Source of the DNA: Arthrobacter_E sp044748305 | GTDB taxonomy: Bacteria > Actinomycetota > Actinomycetes > Actinomycetales > Micrococcaceae | Assembly: GCF_044748305.1 (NCBI RefSeq) | Contig: NZ_JBIVFT010000004.1 | Span: forward strand, 62,001-126,000 | Direction: 5' to 3' | DNA: 64,000 nt | Shown here: piece after piece, positions 35,209-44,093 of the stretch | Position numbering within the stretch: the first letter of the stretch is position 1 | How the letters are laid out: each line of letters opens with the position of its first letter | Translations under genes and position numbers: made by a program | Notes under the pieces: model-generated | What the model was told of the DNA's origin: nothing | The model's database searches: none | Seen by the model: the letters and a program-made list of their open reading frames with translations, nothing else

Positions 35209-36792
35209 ATGAGCCACGACCTTGCCACCACTGCAGGGAAGATCGCCGACTTCCGGGACCGCCAGGCGCGGTCCCTGGCCCCGTCCGGGGAAGAAGCCAT
35301 CGAGAAGCAGCACGCCCGAGGCAAGAACACGGCCCGCGAGCGCATCGACCTGCTCGTGGACGAGGGCTCGTTCGTGGAGTTCGATGCTCTGGCCACGCAC
35401 CGCTCCACCGCCTTCGGAATGGAGAAGAAGAAGCCTCTGGGTGACGGCGTGGTGTCCGGCTACGCCACCGTGGACGGCCGCCTCGTGGCCCTCTACAGCC
35501 AGGACTTCAGCGTCTACGGCGGTTCGCTGAGCCAGGTCAACGGCGAGAAGATCGTCAAAGTGCAGGAGTTCGCCCTGCGCAACGGCTGCCCCGTGATCGG
35601 TATCAACGACGGCGGGGGCGCCCGCATCCAGGAGGGCGTCGCCTCCCTGGCCATGTTCGCCGACATCTTCCGCAACAACGTGCACGCCTCGGGCGTGGTC
35701 CCGCAGATCTCTCTCATCATGGGCCCCTGCGCGGGCGGCGCGGCTTACTCCCCCGCCCTGACCGACTACGTGGTCATGGTCGACAAGACCAGCCACATGT
35801 TCATCACCGGCCCGGACGTCATCAAGACCGTCACCGGCGAGGACGTGGACATGGAGACCCTGGGCGGCGCCCGCCAGCACAACACCACCACCGGCACCTC
35901 CACCTACCTGGCCAGCGACGAGGCCGACGCCATCGAGTTCGTCCGCGAGCTGCTGGACTTCCTGCCGAGCAACAATCTGGCCGAAGCCCCCCTCCTGGAG
36001 CACGAGCAGGAGTTGGAGGTGAACGAGGACGATCTGGCCCTGGACGCCCTCATCCCGGACTCGGCCAACCACCCCTATGACATGCGCCGGGTCATCGAGA
36101 ACCTCGTGGACGACGGCCACTTCCTGGAGATGCAGGCCCTCTACGCACCGAACGTGATCATCGGCTACGGCCGGGTCGAGGGCCACACCGTGGGCATCGT
36201 GGCCAACCAGCCGATGCAGTTCGCCGGCACGCTGGACATCTCCGCTTCGGAGAAGGCGGCCCGCTTCGTCCGTCATTGCGACGCCTTCAACATCCCGATC
36301 GTCACCCTGGTGGACGTGCCGGGCTTCCTGCCCGGCAAGGACCAGGAGTTCCAGGGCATCATCCGGCGTGGTGCCAAGCTGCTCTACGCCTACGCTGAGG
36401 CGACCGTGCCGAAGCTGACCGTCATCACGCGCAAGGCCTACGGCGGCGCGTACATCGTGATGGGCTCGAAGAAACTCGGAGCGGATCTGAACCTGGCGTG
36501 GCCCACCGCCCAGATCGGCGTCATGGGCGCCCAGGGCGCAGTGAACATCCTGTACCGCCGCGATCTGGCCGCCGTTCAGGCTGAGGGCGGCGACGTCGAG
36601 GCCAAGCGCGCCGAGGTCATCCGGCAGTACGAGGATGAGCTGCTCAACCCCTACCAGGCAGCGGAACTGGGCTACATCGATGCCGTCATCGCGCCGAGCG
36701 AGACACGCGTGCAGCTCATCCGCGGTCTGCGGGCCCTGCGGGACAAACGCGCCGCTCTGCCCGCCAAGAAGCACGGCAACATTCCGCTCTAA
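35209..36792 (+). CDS. Acyl-CoA carboxylase beta (carboxyltransferase) subunit
   Basis: 527 residues from the ATG at 35209 (AGTGAGGA upstream; the in-frame GTG at 35149 lacks a site). Two crotonase-like carboxyltransferase halves are visible: the N-terminal GRLVALYSQDF / NDGGGARIQEG block and the C-terminal DVPGFLPGKDQE / KAYGGAYIVMGSK block, which form the oxyanion holes. It transfers CO2 from carboxybiotin to acetyl- or propionyl-CoA, making malonyl- or methylmalonyl-CoA for lipid synthesis. Followed after 9 bp by the epsilon subunit; the biotinylated alpha subunit is 8 kb downstream. Resembles actinobacterial AccD5/PccB, but chain-length preference cannot be read from the sequence. Confidence 0.95.
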   Translation: MSHDLATTAGKIADFRDRQARSLAPSGEEAIEKQHARGKNTARERIDLLVDEGSFVEFDALATHRSTAFGMEKKKPLGDGVVSGYATVDGRLVALYSQDFSVYGGSLSQVNGEKIVKVQEFALRNGCPVIGINDGGGARIQEGVASLAMFADIFRNNVHASGVVPQISLIMGPCAGGAAYSPALTDYVVMVDKTSHMFITGPDVIKTVTGEDVDMETLGGARQHNTTTGTSTYLASDEADAIEFVRELLDFLPSNNLAEAPLLEHEQELEVNEDDLALDALIPDSANHPYDMRRVIENLVDDGHFLEMQALYAPNVIIGYGRVEGHTVGIVANQPMQFAGTLDISASEKAARFVRHCDAFNIPIVTLVDVPGFLPGKDQEFQGIIRRGAKLLYAYAEATVPKLTVITRKAYGGAYIVMGSKKLGADLNLAWPTAQIGVMGAQGAVNILYRRDLAAVQAEGGDVEAKRAEVIRQYEDELLNPYQAAELGYIDAVIAPSETRVQLIRGLRALRDKRAALPAKKHGNIPL

Positions 36793-36801
36793 GGACACAT
36801 C

Positions 36802-37053
36802 ATGGCAACGAACAGCACCGGCGACGCCGGTCCGGAGACCTCCGCCGCCCAGCCGTTCCTGACGGTGACCAAGGGCGATCCGACGGCCGAGGAGCTCGCC
36901 GCTCTGTCCGCCGTCGTCGGCGCCCTCGCAACGACGGCGGACGCGGAATCCGCGGACGCACCGCGCCACTCGGAGCGCTTCTGGCGCCGCCGGGCTCAGT
37001 TCAACGTCCCGTTGAAGGCCGGCCCCGGCGCCTGGCGCCGCTCGGGCCGCTGA
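36802..37053 (+). CDS. Acyl-CoA carboxylase epsilon subunit
   Basis: 83 residues; small actinobacterial subunit that stabilises the alpha-beta complex. The typical pattern is present: FLTVTKGDPTAEELAAL followed by a short Ala-rich helix and a Trp/Arg/Pro-rich end (FWRRRAQF ... PGAWRRSGR). Starts 9 bp after the beta subunit with AAGGA as ribosome site, so it is in the same operon. Confidence 0.92.
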   Translation: MATNSTGDAGPETSAAQPFLTVTKGDPTAEELAALSAVVGALATTADAESADAPRHSERFWRRRAQFNVPLKAGPGAWRRSGR

Positions 37054-37080
37054 TCCGCCGATCGGGGCGAGGCGTCCGTC

Positions 37081-38094
37081 TCAGTATTCGCGCAGATCTC
37101 CTGCACGCACACTGAACCACAGCGTTGCCCCGGGGGCGGTGTCCAGTCCCGAGATCAACTGCGCATCGACCTCCGCGTCCAGCTCGACGCCGGCTGCCGG
37201 ACCACCCGTTCCGACCGCCCGGAGCAGCGCATGTTCGCCGCGCGGCTCCAGCGCGAGCACGCGTACCGGATAACGGACTCCCTCGGCCGCACCGTCCGGC
37301 TCGCCGGCCGATACCGCGACGTCGGCGGCACGGAAGGCGAGCGACTCCGGACCGGACCGGATCAGGTTGAGCCCGGCCAGGCGAGCGGCGAAGACGTTGG
37401 GAGGCCGGGTGAAAAGCTCGCGGGTCGGGCCGGAGGCGACCACACGCCCTTCATGCAGGATCGCGGTGTGGTCTGCGAGGGTGAGGGCGTCGAGGATCTC
37501 ATGCGTGATCAGAATCGAACTCTGCTCCGCCAGCAACGTCCGGAGACTGCTGCGCATCCGGGTGGAGGCCGTCACGTCGAGCGCGTTGAGCGGTTCATCC
37601 AGGATCAGCAAGCGGGGCTCGGTGGCCAGCGCGCGTGCGAGTGCGACCGTCTGGGCCTGCCCTCCGGAGAGCTGCCAGGGGCGACTTGCCGAGAACTGCT
37701 CCGCGCCGACCTTCGACAACCAGACGCGAGCGGTCTCGCGGGCCTGCGTTCGTCGTTCTCCTTGCGCCTTCCGTCCGAAGGCGACGTTCTCCAGCGCGGT
37801 CAGGTGGGGGAAGAGCAAGGGAGCCTGCGCCATGAGCGCCACCGATCTGCGGTGGGCGGGGACCCGGACTCCCGCCGAGCTGTCCAGCAGGGTCCGCCCG
37901 CCCAGCTCGACCCGGCCGGTGACTCCGCCCGGCACCCTTCCGAGGGTCCCGGCCAGCGCCGCGGCCAGCGAGGATTTCCCGGCGCCGTTGGGTCCCATGA
38001 GTGCCAGTGTCCGGCCATGTTCGAGGCCCAGCGACACGTCGAGGCCGCGCGAGGCGACGGAGATCTCCACCGTGAGAAAGTCTTGCGTGGTCAT
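37081..38094 (-). CDS. modC: Molybdate ABC transporter ATP-binding protein ModC
   Basis: 337 residues from the ATG at 38094, which overlaps the modB stop (ATGA); the longer open frame upstream lies inside modB. Walker A GPNGAGKSS (34-42), signature LSGGQ, Walker B LLILDEP and switch ITHE are present. The C-terminal 110 residues are a TOBE/Mop-like domain. Powers molybdate import with ModB and ModA. The gene converges on the carboxylase epsilon gene with only 27 bp between and no clear terminator. Confidence 0.94.
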   Translation of the reverse strand: MTTQDFLTVEISVASRGLDVSLGLEHGRTLALMGPNGAGKSSLAAALAGTLGRVPGGVTGRVELGGRTLLDSSAGVRVPAHRRSVALMAQAPLLFPHLTALENVAFGRKAQGERRTQARETARVWLSKVGAEQFSASRPWQLSGGQAQTVALARALATEPRLLILDEPLNALDVTASTRMRSSLRTLLAEQSSILITHEILDALTLADHTAILHEGRVVASGPTRELFTRPPNVFAARLAGLNLIRSGPESLAFRAADVAVSAGEPDGAAEGVRYPVRVLALEPRGEHALLRAVGTGGPAAGVELDAEVDAQLISGLDTAPGATLWFSVRAGDLREY

Positions 38095-38912
38095 GCCGTT
38101 CTCCCCTGCCGCCTGAACCAAGGGCCGTGGGCAAAGCCGACGACGAGGATCGCCACCGCGACCAGCAGCAGTGACAACGCGGCCGCGGCGTCGGGGTCGC
38201 TTTCCCGCGTGAGGTAGATCTGCAAAGGCAGTGTCCGGGTCACACCCTCCAGGTTCCCCGCGAAGGTCAGCGTCGCACCGAACTCCCCGAGGCACCGGGC
38301 GAACGCGAGGACCGTGCCCGACAGGAGGCCCGGAAGGACCAGCGGAAGGGTCACTCGCCACCAGGTCATGGCGGGACCCGCTCCGAGCGTGGCGGCCACC
38401 CGTTCGTAGCCCGTCTCGGTGCTGGAGAGGGCGCCTTCAACGCTCAGGACGAGATACGGCAGCGAGACGAAAGCCTGAGCGAGGACCACGGCGGTGGTGC
38501 TGAAGGAGATCTCCAGCCCGAGGGCCCGCAGCGGCTGTCCGAGGAGTCCGTAGCGGCCGAAGGCGTACAGCAAGGCGAGGCCGCCGACGACGGGAGGCAC
38601 CACGAGCGGCAGGAGCACCAAGGACCTCAGGATGCGCTTGCCGGGGAATTCCGCGCGAGAGAGCAAAGCGGCGAGCGGCACGCCGAGAAGGAGACAGAGG
38701 CCCGTGCTCAGACACGCCGTACGGAGGCTGAGTCCCAACGCCTCCAGGGACTCCTCGCTGGTGACGAGCGGGATGAAGTGCGCCCAGTCCACTTTCAGCG
38801 CCATCGCGAAGGGCGGCACCAGGATGAACGCCAGACCCGCCAAAGCCAGCAGCACCATCCACGATGGCACGCCGTTCAGACGGAAGCCCGCTCGGCCTCC
38901 AGAAGAACTCAC
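38091..38912 (-). CDS. modB: Molybdate ABC transporter permease ModB
   Basis: 273 residues with five to six membrane segments. Shows the binding-protein-dependent permease signature around ATLGAGPAMTWWRVTLPLVLPG, the loop that docks on ModC. GTG start overlapping the modA stop (GTGA), and its stop overlaps the modC ATG, so modA-B-C are translated as a coupled unit. Confidence 0.94.
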   Translation of the reverse strand: MSSSGGRAGFRLNGVPSWMVLLALAGLAFILVPPFAMALKVDWAHFIPLVTSEESLEALGLSLRTACLSTGLCLLLGVPLAALLSRAEFPGKRILRSLVLLPLVVPPVVGGLALLYAFGRYGLLGQPLRALGLEISFSTTAVVLAQAFVSLPYLVLSVEGALSSTETGYERVAATLGAGPAMTWWRVTLPLVLPGLLSGTVLAFARCLGEFGATLTFAGNLEGVTRTLPLQIYLTRESDPDAAAALSLLLVAVAILVVGFAHGPWFRRQGRTA

Positions 38913-39706
38913 GGCTTGCCGAAACCTGCCTTGCTCAGGACGGACTGCCCCGCCGCGGAGGTCACCTGATCGAGGAAGAGCTTGCCGCCCTCCGGATCGG
39001 GAGAGCCCTGCACCTTGGCGATGGCGTAGACGTTCACGGCGGAGGAGCTCTGAGGGAAGTCGATTCCCGTCACCTTGCCCTTGGCGCCCTGGACATCCGT
39101 GCGGTAGACGAGTCCGGCATCGGCTTCACCCGAGGACACCTTGCCCAGCACATCACTGACGGAGAGCTCCTCGCTGACCGCTTTGATGCTCAGCCCGGCG
39201 GCCTTCTCCACCTTCTGGCTCGCGGCTCCACAAGGAACCTGCGGAGCACAGAGCACCGTCTTGGTCCCGGATTTGGCGAGGTCGCTCAGCTGGGTGATGT
39301 GTGCCGGGTTCGACGGCGGCACGGCGATGGTCAAGGTGTTGCTGGCGAAGTTCTGTGCCGCCCCGTCCAGGGATCCCGCACTGCTGAGCTTCTCCATCGT
39401 CGGCAAGTCAGCAGTCGCCACGACATCGGCTTTGGCCCCGGCCTTGATCTGTGCCACCAGGTCCTGGGAACCCGCGAAGTTGAGTTTGACGTCCAGTTCA
39501 GGGTGTTCCGCCTTGAGCTGGTCCGCGAGGGCTGTGAAAGTCCCCTTGAGGGAGGCCGCTGCGAAGACCACCACGGTCTTCTTCTCCGCAGGGCTCTGCG
39601 ACGCAGTGGCGCCAGTGCCCGGTGAGGAGCATGCTGCCAGCGCAAGAACCGCGCCGGCGGTCAGCACCGCTTTGCCGCCGGCGCTACGGATTGCCTTATT
39701 TCCCAT
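38909..39706 (-). CDS. modA: Molybdate-binding lipoprotein ModA
   Basis: 265 residues. Lipoprotein signal peptide with lipobox LAAC (Cys26). The mature part has the ModA pattern: VVVFAAASLKGTFTALADQLK, FAGSQDLVAQI, VATADLPTMEKL. Binds molybdate or tungstate outside the membrane and delivers it to ModBC. Its start lies 11 bp inside the upstream regulator gene, so all four mod genes form one transcript. Confidence 0.94.
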   Translation of the reverse strand: MGNKAIRSAGGKAVLTAGAVLALAACSSPGTGATASQSPAEKKTVVVFAAASLKGTFTALADQLKAEHPELDVKLNFAGSQDLVAQIKAGAKADVVATADLPTMEKLSSAGSLDGAAQNFASNTLTIAVPPSNPAHITQLSDLAKSGTKTVLCAPQVPCGAASQKVEKAAGLSIKAVSEELSVSDVLGKVSSGEADAGLVYRTDVQGAKGKVTGIDFPQSSSAVNVYAIAKVQGSPDPEGGKLFLDQVTSAAGQSVLSKAGFGKP

Positions 39707-40094
39707 CGGGGACCTCCACGATCACATTCGTTGCCTTGACGACCGCCACGGCCACCTTGCCTTCCCGGATGCCGAGTTCGGTGACGGCTTCCGTGCTCAT
39801 GAGCGAAACCACCCGGTGCGGTCCGCACTGCATCTCGACCTGGGACATCACGGTGTCGGAGATGACCTTGGTGACCAGCCCGACCATCCGGTTGCGGGCC
39901 GAGCGCCCGACATTGGTGGGGTCTGCCGGCTGAGCCGCCTGTTCCCTGGCCAGTGCGGCGAGAGACAGGGCGTCCACTTCGGTGACCCCTTCTCCGCCTG
40001 CGGTCTTCAGCAGCCCGCTGCCCAGCCAGCGCCGGACGGTGTCATCGCTGACGCCGAGGAAGGCCGCCGCGTCTTTGATCCGGATTCCACTCAT
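39696..40094 (-). CDS. Molybdate-responsive regulator with MerR-like HTH and Mop/TOBE domain
   Basis: 132 residues. An N-terminal helix-turn-helix of excisionase/MerR type (IKDAAAFLGVSDDTVRRWL, about 6-24) joins a Mop-type molybdate-binding domain at about 65-130 (RNRMVGLVTKV ... VAVAVVKATNVIVEV). First gene of the mod operon. Likely senses intracellular molybdate and controls modABC. Probably leaderless: TATGCT lies exactly 6 nt before the ATG. Confidence 0.88.
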   Translation of the reverse strand: MSGIRIKDAAAFLGVSDDTVRRWLGSGLLKTAGGEGVTEVDALSLAALAREQAAQPADPTNVGRSARNRMVGLVTKVISDTVMSQVEMQCGPHRVVSLMSTEAVTELGIREGKVAVAVVKATNVIVEVPDGK

Positions 40095-40100
40095 GGGCCG

Positions 40101-40106
40101 AGCATA
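40101..40106 (-). promoter_or_regulatory. Probable -10 box of the leaderless mod operon
   Basis: TATGCT with a 6-nt gap to the ATG of the Mop/HTH regulator. Confidence 0.55.
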
Positions 40107-40233
40107 GCCAAGAAGCCGGATTTTGCGGAGTTTTGATCATCATTCACGCGCAAATGCGACTACGCGAAGGATTGCGTCGGTACGGACCGCACCTTTCCGC
40201 CCGATACTTCAAGCACTTCTTTCACACAGGCCC

Positions 40234-40239
40234 TACGCT
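40234..40239 (+). promoter_or_regulatory. Probable -10 box of leaderless DUF885 gene
   Basis: TACGCT directly before the annotated ATG and 6 nt before an in-frame GTG at 40246. The geometry suggests the GTG may be the true leaderless start. Confidence 0.45.
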
Positions 40240-41928
40240 ATGAGTGTGACTGAGACCACCACGCGCACCAAGTCAGCCATCGACTCCGTAGCAGACGAGT
40301 ACACCGCCCGCCTGCTGGAGCTCGATCCCAACACGGCCACCAGCCTGGGGCTGCCCGGCCACGAGAGTGAATATCCCGACTACTCCCCCGCCGGGCATGA
40401 GGCCTTCGCCCGGCTGGACCGGGAAACCCTGGACCAGCTCGAGTCCCTTCAGGCGGACGACTCCGTCGACCAGGTCACCCTGGATGCGATGCGGGAGCGG
40501 CTCGGGCTCGCTCTGGAACACCATGCGAGTGGCTGGCGGCTCGCGGAACTGAACAACATCGCCTCCCCGGTGCAGGACATCCGCGCCGTCTTCGACCTGA
40601 TGCCGACGGACACCGAAGAGCAGTGGAAGCACATCGCCGCCCGCACCCACAACGTTCCCGCCGCCGTCGAGGGATACATCGAGTCGCTGCGCACCGCGCA
40701 AGCGCAGGACCTCGTCTCGGCCGTACGCCAGGTATGGATCGCGATCGAACAGGCCACCTCATACGCGTCGGAGGACGGATTCTTCGCCAAGCTGGCCGCC
40801 GACGCCACGACGGCGAAGGGCCCGCTCACGGAGGATCTGCGGGCGGAGCTGAACGACGGCGTCCGGCTCGCCCGGGGCGCGTACCTCGCCCTGGTCGAGT
40901 TCCTCCGGGACGAGCTCCTGCCGACCGCCCCCGAGAAGGACGCCGTGGGCCGGGAGCGCTACGCGCTCGCCAGCCGGACGTTCCTCGGCGCGACGATCGA
41001 CCTCGAGGAGAGCTACGCCTGGGGTGTCGGCGAACTGGAACGGCTGATCACCGAGCAGGAGAAGGTCGCCGAGGCCATCAAGCCGGGTGCCACGATCGAG
41101 GAGGCCAAGGCGATCCTCAACGCGGATCCGGAACGGCAGCTGAAGGGCACGGATGCACTGCGAGCCTGGATGCAGCGGCTTTCAGACGAAGCCGTGGCCG
41201 CCCTGGCGGGAACCCACTTCGAGATCCCCGAACAGATGCGCACCCTGGAGTGCATGATCGCCCCCACGCAGGACGGGGGCATCTACTACACCGGACCGAG
41301 CGACGATTTCAGCCGCGCCGGGCGCATGTGGTGGTCCGTCCCGCCGGGCGAGGACGAGTTCACCACCTGGTCCGAGACCACCACCGTCTACCACGAGGGC
41401 GTCCCGGGCCACCACCTTCAGGTCGCGACCGCCGTCTACCGCAAGGAACTGCTCAACGACTGGCGCCGTAACATCTGCTGGGTCTCCGGGCACGGCGAAG
41501 GATGGGCCCTTTACGCGGAGAAGCTCATGCACGAACTCGGCTTCCTCTCCGACCCCGGGGACCTCATGGGCATGCTCGACATGCAGCGCATGCGAGCCGC
41601 TCGCGTCGTCTTCGACATCGGCGTCCACCTCGAACTGGAGGTGCCGGAACGCTGGGGAACCGGAACCTGGACGGCGGAGAAGGGCTACGAGTTCCTCAAA
41701 GCCAATCTCCCCATCAGCGAAGGCCAGCTGAAGTTCGAATTCACCCGCTACCTCGGCTGGCCGGGGCAGGCCCCGAGCTACAAGATCGGGCAGCGGCTGT
41801 GGGAACAGATCCGGCAGGAACGGCAGCAGCGTGAAGGCGATGCCTTCGACGTGAAGGCGTTCCACTCCCAGGCGCTGAACATCGGTTCGGTGGGCATGGA
41901 CGTGCTCCGCAAGGCGCTGCTGGACTGA
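40240..41928 (+). CDS. DUF885 family protein, probable zinc peptidase
   Basis: 562 residues from the ATG at 40240. The family hallmark VYHEGVPGHHLQ (about residues 384-395) is an HExxxGHH-type zinc-binding motif, with a downstream helix carrying GHGEGWALYAEKLMHELG. DUF885 proteins are presumed metallopeptidases; no signal peptide is visible, so this one is likely cytoplasmic. No Shine-Dalgarno is seen; a TACGCT box suggests leaderless initiation, perhaps at the GTG two codons later. An earlier in-frame start at 40123 would extend into the divergent mod promoter and is not supported. Followed by a hairpin terminator. Confidence 0.88.
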   Translation: MSVTETTTRTKSAIDSVADEYTARLLELDPNTATSLGLPGHESEYPDYSPAGHEAFARLDRETLDQLESLQADDSVDQVTLDAMRERLGLALEHHASGWRLAELNNIASPVQDIRAVFDLMPTDTEEQWKHIAARTHNVPAAVEGYIESLRTAQAQDLVSAVRQVWIAIEQATSYASEDGFFAKLAADATTAKGPLTEDLRAELNDGVRLARGAYLALVEFLRDELLPTAPEKDAVGRERYALASRTFLGATIDLEESYAWGVGELERLITEQEKVAEAIKPGATIEEAKAILNADPERQLKGTDALRAWMQRLSDEAVAALAGTHFEIPEQMRTLECMIAPTQDGGIYYTGPSDDFSRAGRMWWSVPPGEDEFTTWSETTTVYHEGVPGHHLQVATAVYRKELLNDWRRNICWVSGHGEGWALYAEKLMHELGFLSDPGDLMGMLDMQRMRAARVVFDIGVHLELEVPERWGTGTWTAEKGYEFLKANLPISEGQLKFEFTRYLGWPGQAPSYKIGQRLWEQIRQERQQREGDAFDVKAFHSQALNIGSVGMDVLRKALLD

Positions 41929-41937
41929 CATCAGACA

Positions 41938-41969
41938 GGGTGGGGCGCGGCACGAGTCGCGCCCTACCC
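41938..41969 (+). terminator. Hairpin terminator after DUF885 gene
   Basis: 12-bp stem with one G-T pair (41938-41949 with 41958-41969) and 8-nt loop, 10 nt after the stop; followed by GTGGTTTC. Confidence 0.7.
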
Positions 41970-42075
41970 GGTGGTTTCGGGGCCGTGTTTATTCCCGATG
42001 TTGAGGAAACTCTCAGTTTTCGAGCGGAAAAGTAACACTGCTCAACGCAAAGTGGAATATTGTTACGCGCATTTC

Positions 42076-42081
42076 TATTGT
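42076..42081 (+). promoter_or_regulatory. Probable -10 box of leaderless dctA
   Basis: TATTGT with a 7-nt gap to the GTG start; no Shine-Dalgarno is present. Confidence 0.5.
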
Positions 42082-42088
42082 CCTGTGG

Positions 42089-43489
42089 GTGAGTACAGAG
42101 ACCATCGCACCCAAGGCTCCGAGCCGCTTCCCCCGCTGGGCGAAGAACTTCGGCGTCCAGATCATCGCCGCATTGGTGCTCGGCGTCATCCTCGGCCTCG
42201 TGGCCAGGAACCTCGGCGGCACCCATGACGCCCCGAACGGGCTGACCATCACCCTTCAGACCATCGGGTCGAGCTACGTCGCCCTGTTGAAGACGGCCGT
42301 CGTGCCGCTCATCTTCACCGCCGTCGTGAGTTCCATCGCCAATCTGCGCGCCGTGACCAACGCGGCCCGCCTCGCCTGGAACACCCTGCTCTGGTTCGCC
42401 ATCACGGCTCTCATCGCCGTGCTGATCGGCATCGGCCTGGGCGTCCTCTTCCAGCCCGGCGCCGGCACCGGGCTCAGCCAGGACGGCGCCAGCTACAGCG
42501 GCAGCTCTGGCAGCTGGTGGGCCTTCCTCCAGGGCCTGATCCCCAAGAACGTCCTCGGCCTGGAAGTCAGCACCAAGATCACCGACGGCGTGGCCTCCAC
42601 GAGCGTCAACTTCAACGTCCTGCAGATCCTGGTCCTCGCGATCGCCGTCGGCGTCGCAGCGCTCAAGGCCGGCAAGAAGGCGGACAAGTTCCTGGACTTC
42701 AACGCCTCCGCCCTGGCCGTGATCCAGAAGGTCCTCTGGTGGATCATCCGCATCGCCCCGATCGGCACCATCGGCCTGATCGGCAACGCGGTGGCCAGCT
42801 ACGGCTGGGACACCATCGGCGCTCTCGGCAAGTTCACCGTCGCCATCTACGTCGGCCTCGCACTGGTCCTGTTCGTGGTCTACCCGATCCTGGTCCGCAG
42901 CCACGGCCTGTCGATCAAGCAGTACTTCTCCGGTGTCTGGCCGGCCGTCCAGCTGGCCTTCGTCTCCCGGTCCTCCGTCGGCACCATGCCGCTCACGCAG
43001 CGAGTGACCGAGCGCAACCTCGGCGTACCCAGCGGTTACGCCTCCTTCGCAGTGCCGCTCGGCTCCACCACCAAGATGGACGGCTGCGCCGCGATCTACC
43101 CTGCGGTCGCCGCGATCTTCGTCGCCCAGTTCTTCGGCATCAACCTGGACTTCAGCCAGTACCTGCTGATCGTCCTCGTCTCCGTCCTGGGCTCCGCGGC
43201 CACCGCTGGCACCACGGGCGCCGTCGTCATGCTGACCCTGACCCTCTCCACCCTCGGACTGCCGCTCGCCGGCGTCGGCCTGCTCCTGGCGATCGACCCG
43301 ATCCTGGACATGGGCCGCACTGCGGTCAACGTGGCCGGTCAGGCCCTGATCCCGACCATCGTCGCCAAGCGTCAGGGGATCCTGGATCTGGATCTCTACA
43401 ACGCACCGCGCCAGGGCGTCGCCTTCTCCGATGAGGTGTCCGAGGACGCCGAGGAAGGTTCCGAGAAGGAGCTCGTCCACGCCGGCTGA
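42089..43489 (+). CDS. dctA: Dicarboxylate/cation symporter (DAACS family, DctA-like)
   Basis: 466 residues with about eight membrane segments and two re-entrant loops. Family motifs: SRSSVGTMP (serine-rich loop), PLGSTTKMDGCA, and DPILDMGRTAVNVAGQ with the Asp/Arg/Asn substrate and cation residues. The Arg in DMGRTAVN fits C4-dicarboxylates or acidic amino acids as substrate. GTG start, no ribosome site, TATTGT box 7 nt upstream: probably leaderless. Monocistronic: terminators on both sides. Confidence 0.93.
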   Translation: MSTETIAPKAPSRFPRWAKNFGVQIIAALVLGVILGLVARNLGGTHDAPNGLTITLQTIGSSYVALLKTAVVPLIFTAVVSSIANLRAVTNAARLAWNTLLWFAITALIAVLIGIGLGVLFQPGAGTGLSQDGASYSGSSGSWWAFLQGLIPKNVLGLEVSTKITDGVASTSVNFNVLQILVLAIAVGVAALKAGKKADKFLDFNASALAVIQKVLWWIIRIAPIGTIGLIGNAVASYGWDTIGALGKFTVAIYVGLALVLFVVYPILVRSHGLSIKQYFSGVWPAVQLAFVSRSSVGTMPLTQRVTERNLGVPSGYASFAVPLGSTTKMDGCAAIYPAVAAIFVAQFFGINLDFSQYLLIVLVSVLGSAATAGTTGAVVMLTLTLSTLGLPLAGVGLLLAIDPILDMGRTAVNVAGQALIPTIVAKRQGILDLDLYNAPRQGVAFSDEVSEDAEEGSEKELVHAG

Positions 43490-43533
43490 GACCGGCAACA
43501 GGTTCTCCGTACCACGCGGCCCGCAGGGGCCGG

Positions 43534-43566
43534 GATGGCCCGTCGGCAGCTCGCCGGCGGGCCATC
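43534..43566 (+). terminator. Hairpin terminator after dctA
   Basis: Stem of 9 plus 4 bp with one mismatch (43534-43547 with 43553-43566) and 5-nt loop, 44 nt after the dctA stop; no strong T-tract. Confidence 0.6.
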
Positions 43567-43589
43567 GGTGTTCCCGGACCTCATCCCTT

Positions 43590-43656
43590 CCCCGCGAGGG
43601 AACACTTCGCGCCCTTAAAACCCCGGCATAAGGGCACGAAGTGTTCCCTCGCGGGG
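43590..43656. repeat. Long intergenic inverted repeat (20-bp arms plus inner 6 bp)
   Basis: Arms 43590-43609 and 43637-43656 are perfect complements. Inside them GCCCTT/AAGGGC (43611-43616 with 43630-43635) can also pair around a 13-nt loop. It lies between dctA and the UPF0145 promoter. Too long and GC-rich for a simple terminator; it looks like a dispersed intergenic hairpin element. Confidence 0.75.
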
Positions 43657-43670
43657 AGGCGATCTCGTAC

Positions 43671-43676
43671 TACGCT
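43671..43676 (+). promoter_or_regulatory. Probable -10 box of leaderless UPF0145 gene
   Basis: TACGCT with a 6-nt gap to the ATG at 43683; no Shine-Dalgarno. Confidence 0.6.
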
Positions 43677-43682
43677 CTAAAC

Positions 43683-44093
43683 ATGCTGATCGTCACCACC
43701 AACGAAGTCCCCGGGCACCGCATCGACGCCGTCTTCGGCGAGGTGATGGGCCTGACCGTCCGCTCCCGCGACATCGGATCCCAGATGCTCGCCGGGTTCC
43801 GTTCCCTCGGCGGCGGTGAGCTGCCGGAGATGACCAAGGCCCTCTACGAGAGCCGCCAGGAGGTCATGGGCCGCATGGTCAACGAGGCCCAGCAGCGCGG
43901 CGCCAACGCGATCGTCGCCATGCGCTTCGACACCTCCGAGATGGGCGGCAACTGGACCGAGGTCTGCGCCTACGGCACGGCCGTCTACATCATCCCGCTC
44001 AAGGAGGGCGAAGAGGGCGCCACCGGCCAGTCCACCTACCTCACCCAGCAGGGCCAGCAGCCGAACAACCAGCCCGGCAACACCCAGCTGTGA
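43683..44093 (+). CDS. YbjQ/UPF0145 family protein
   Basis: 136 residues. The body matches the small YbjQ fold: MLIVTTNEVPGHRI, GEVMGLTVRSRDIG, a middle helix with ESRQEVMGRMVNEAQQRGANAIVAMRFDT, and YGTAVYI near the end. A 25-residue Gln/Asn-rich tail is added. Family function is unknown (sometimes called heavy-metal-binding). The chosen ATG is supported by the leaderless promoter geometry; an in-frame ATG 42 nt earlier sits in the hairpin. Overlaps maf by 4 bp (GTGA). Confidence 0.88.
   Translation: MLIVTTNEVPGHRIDAVFGEVMGLTVRSRDIGSQMLAGFRSLGGGELPEMTKALYESRQEVMGRMVNEAQQRGANAIVAMRFDTSEMGGNWTEVCAYGTAVYIIPLKEGEEGATGQSTYLTQQGQQPNNQPGNTQL

Noticed and set aside
35173..36969. 598-codon minus-strand frame opposite the carboxylase beta gene
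   Set aside because: His/Val/Asp-rich antisense shadow; the plus-strand carboxyltransferase motifs are unambiguous.
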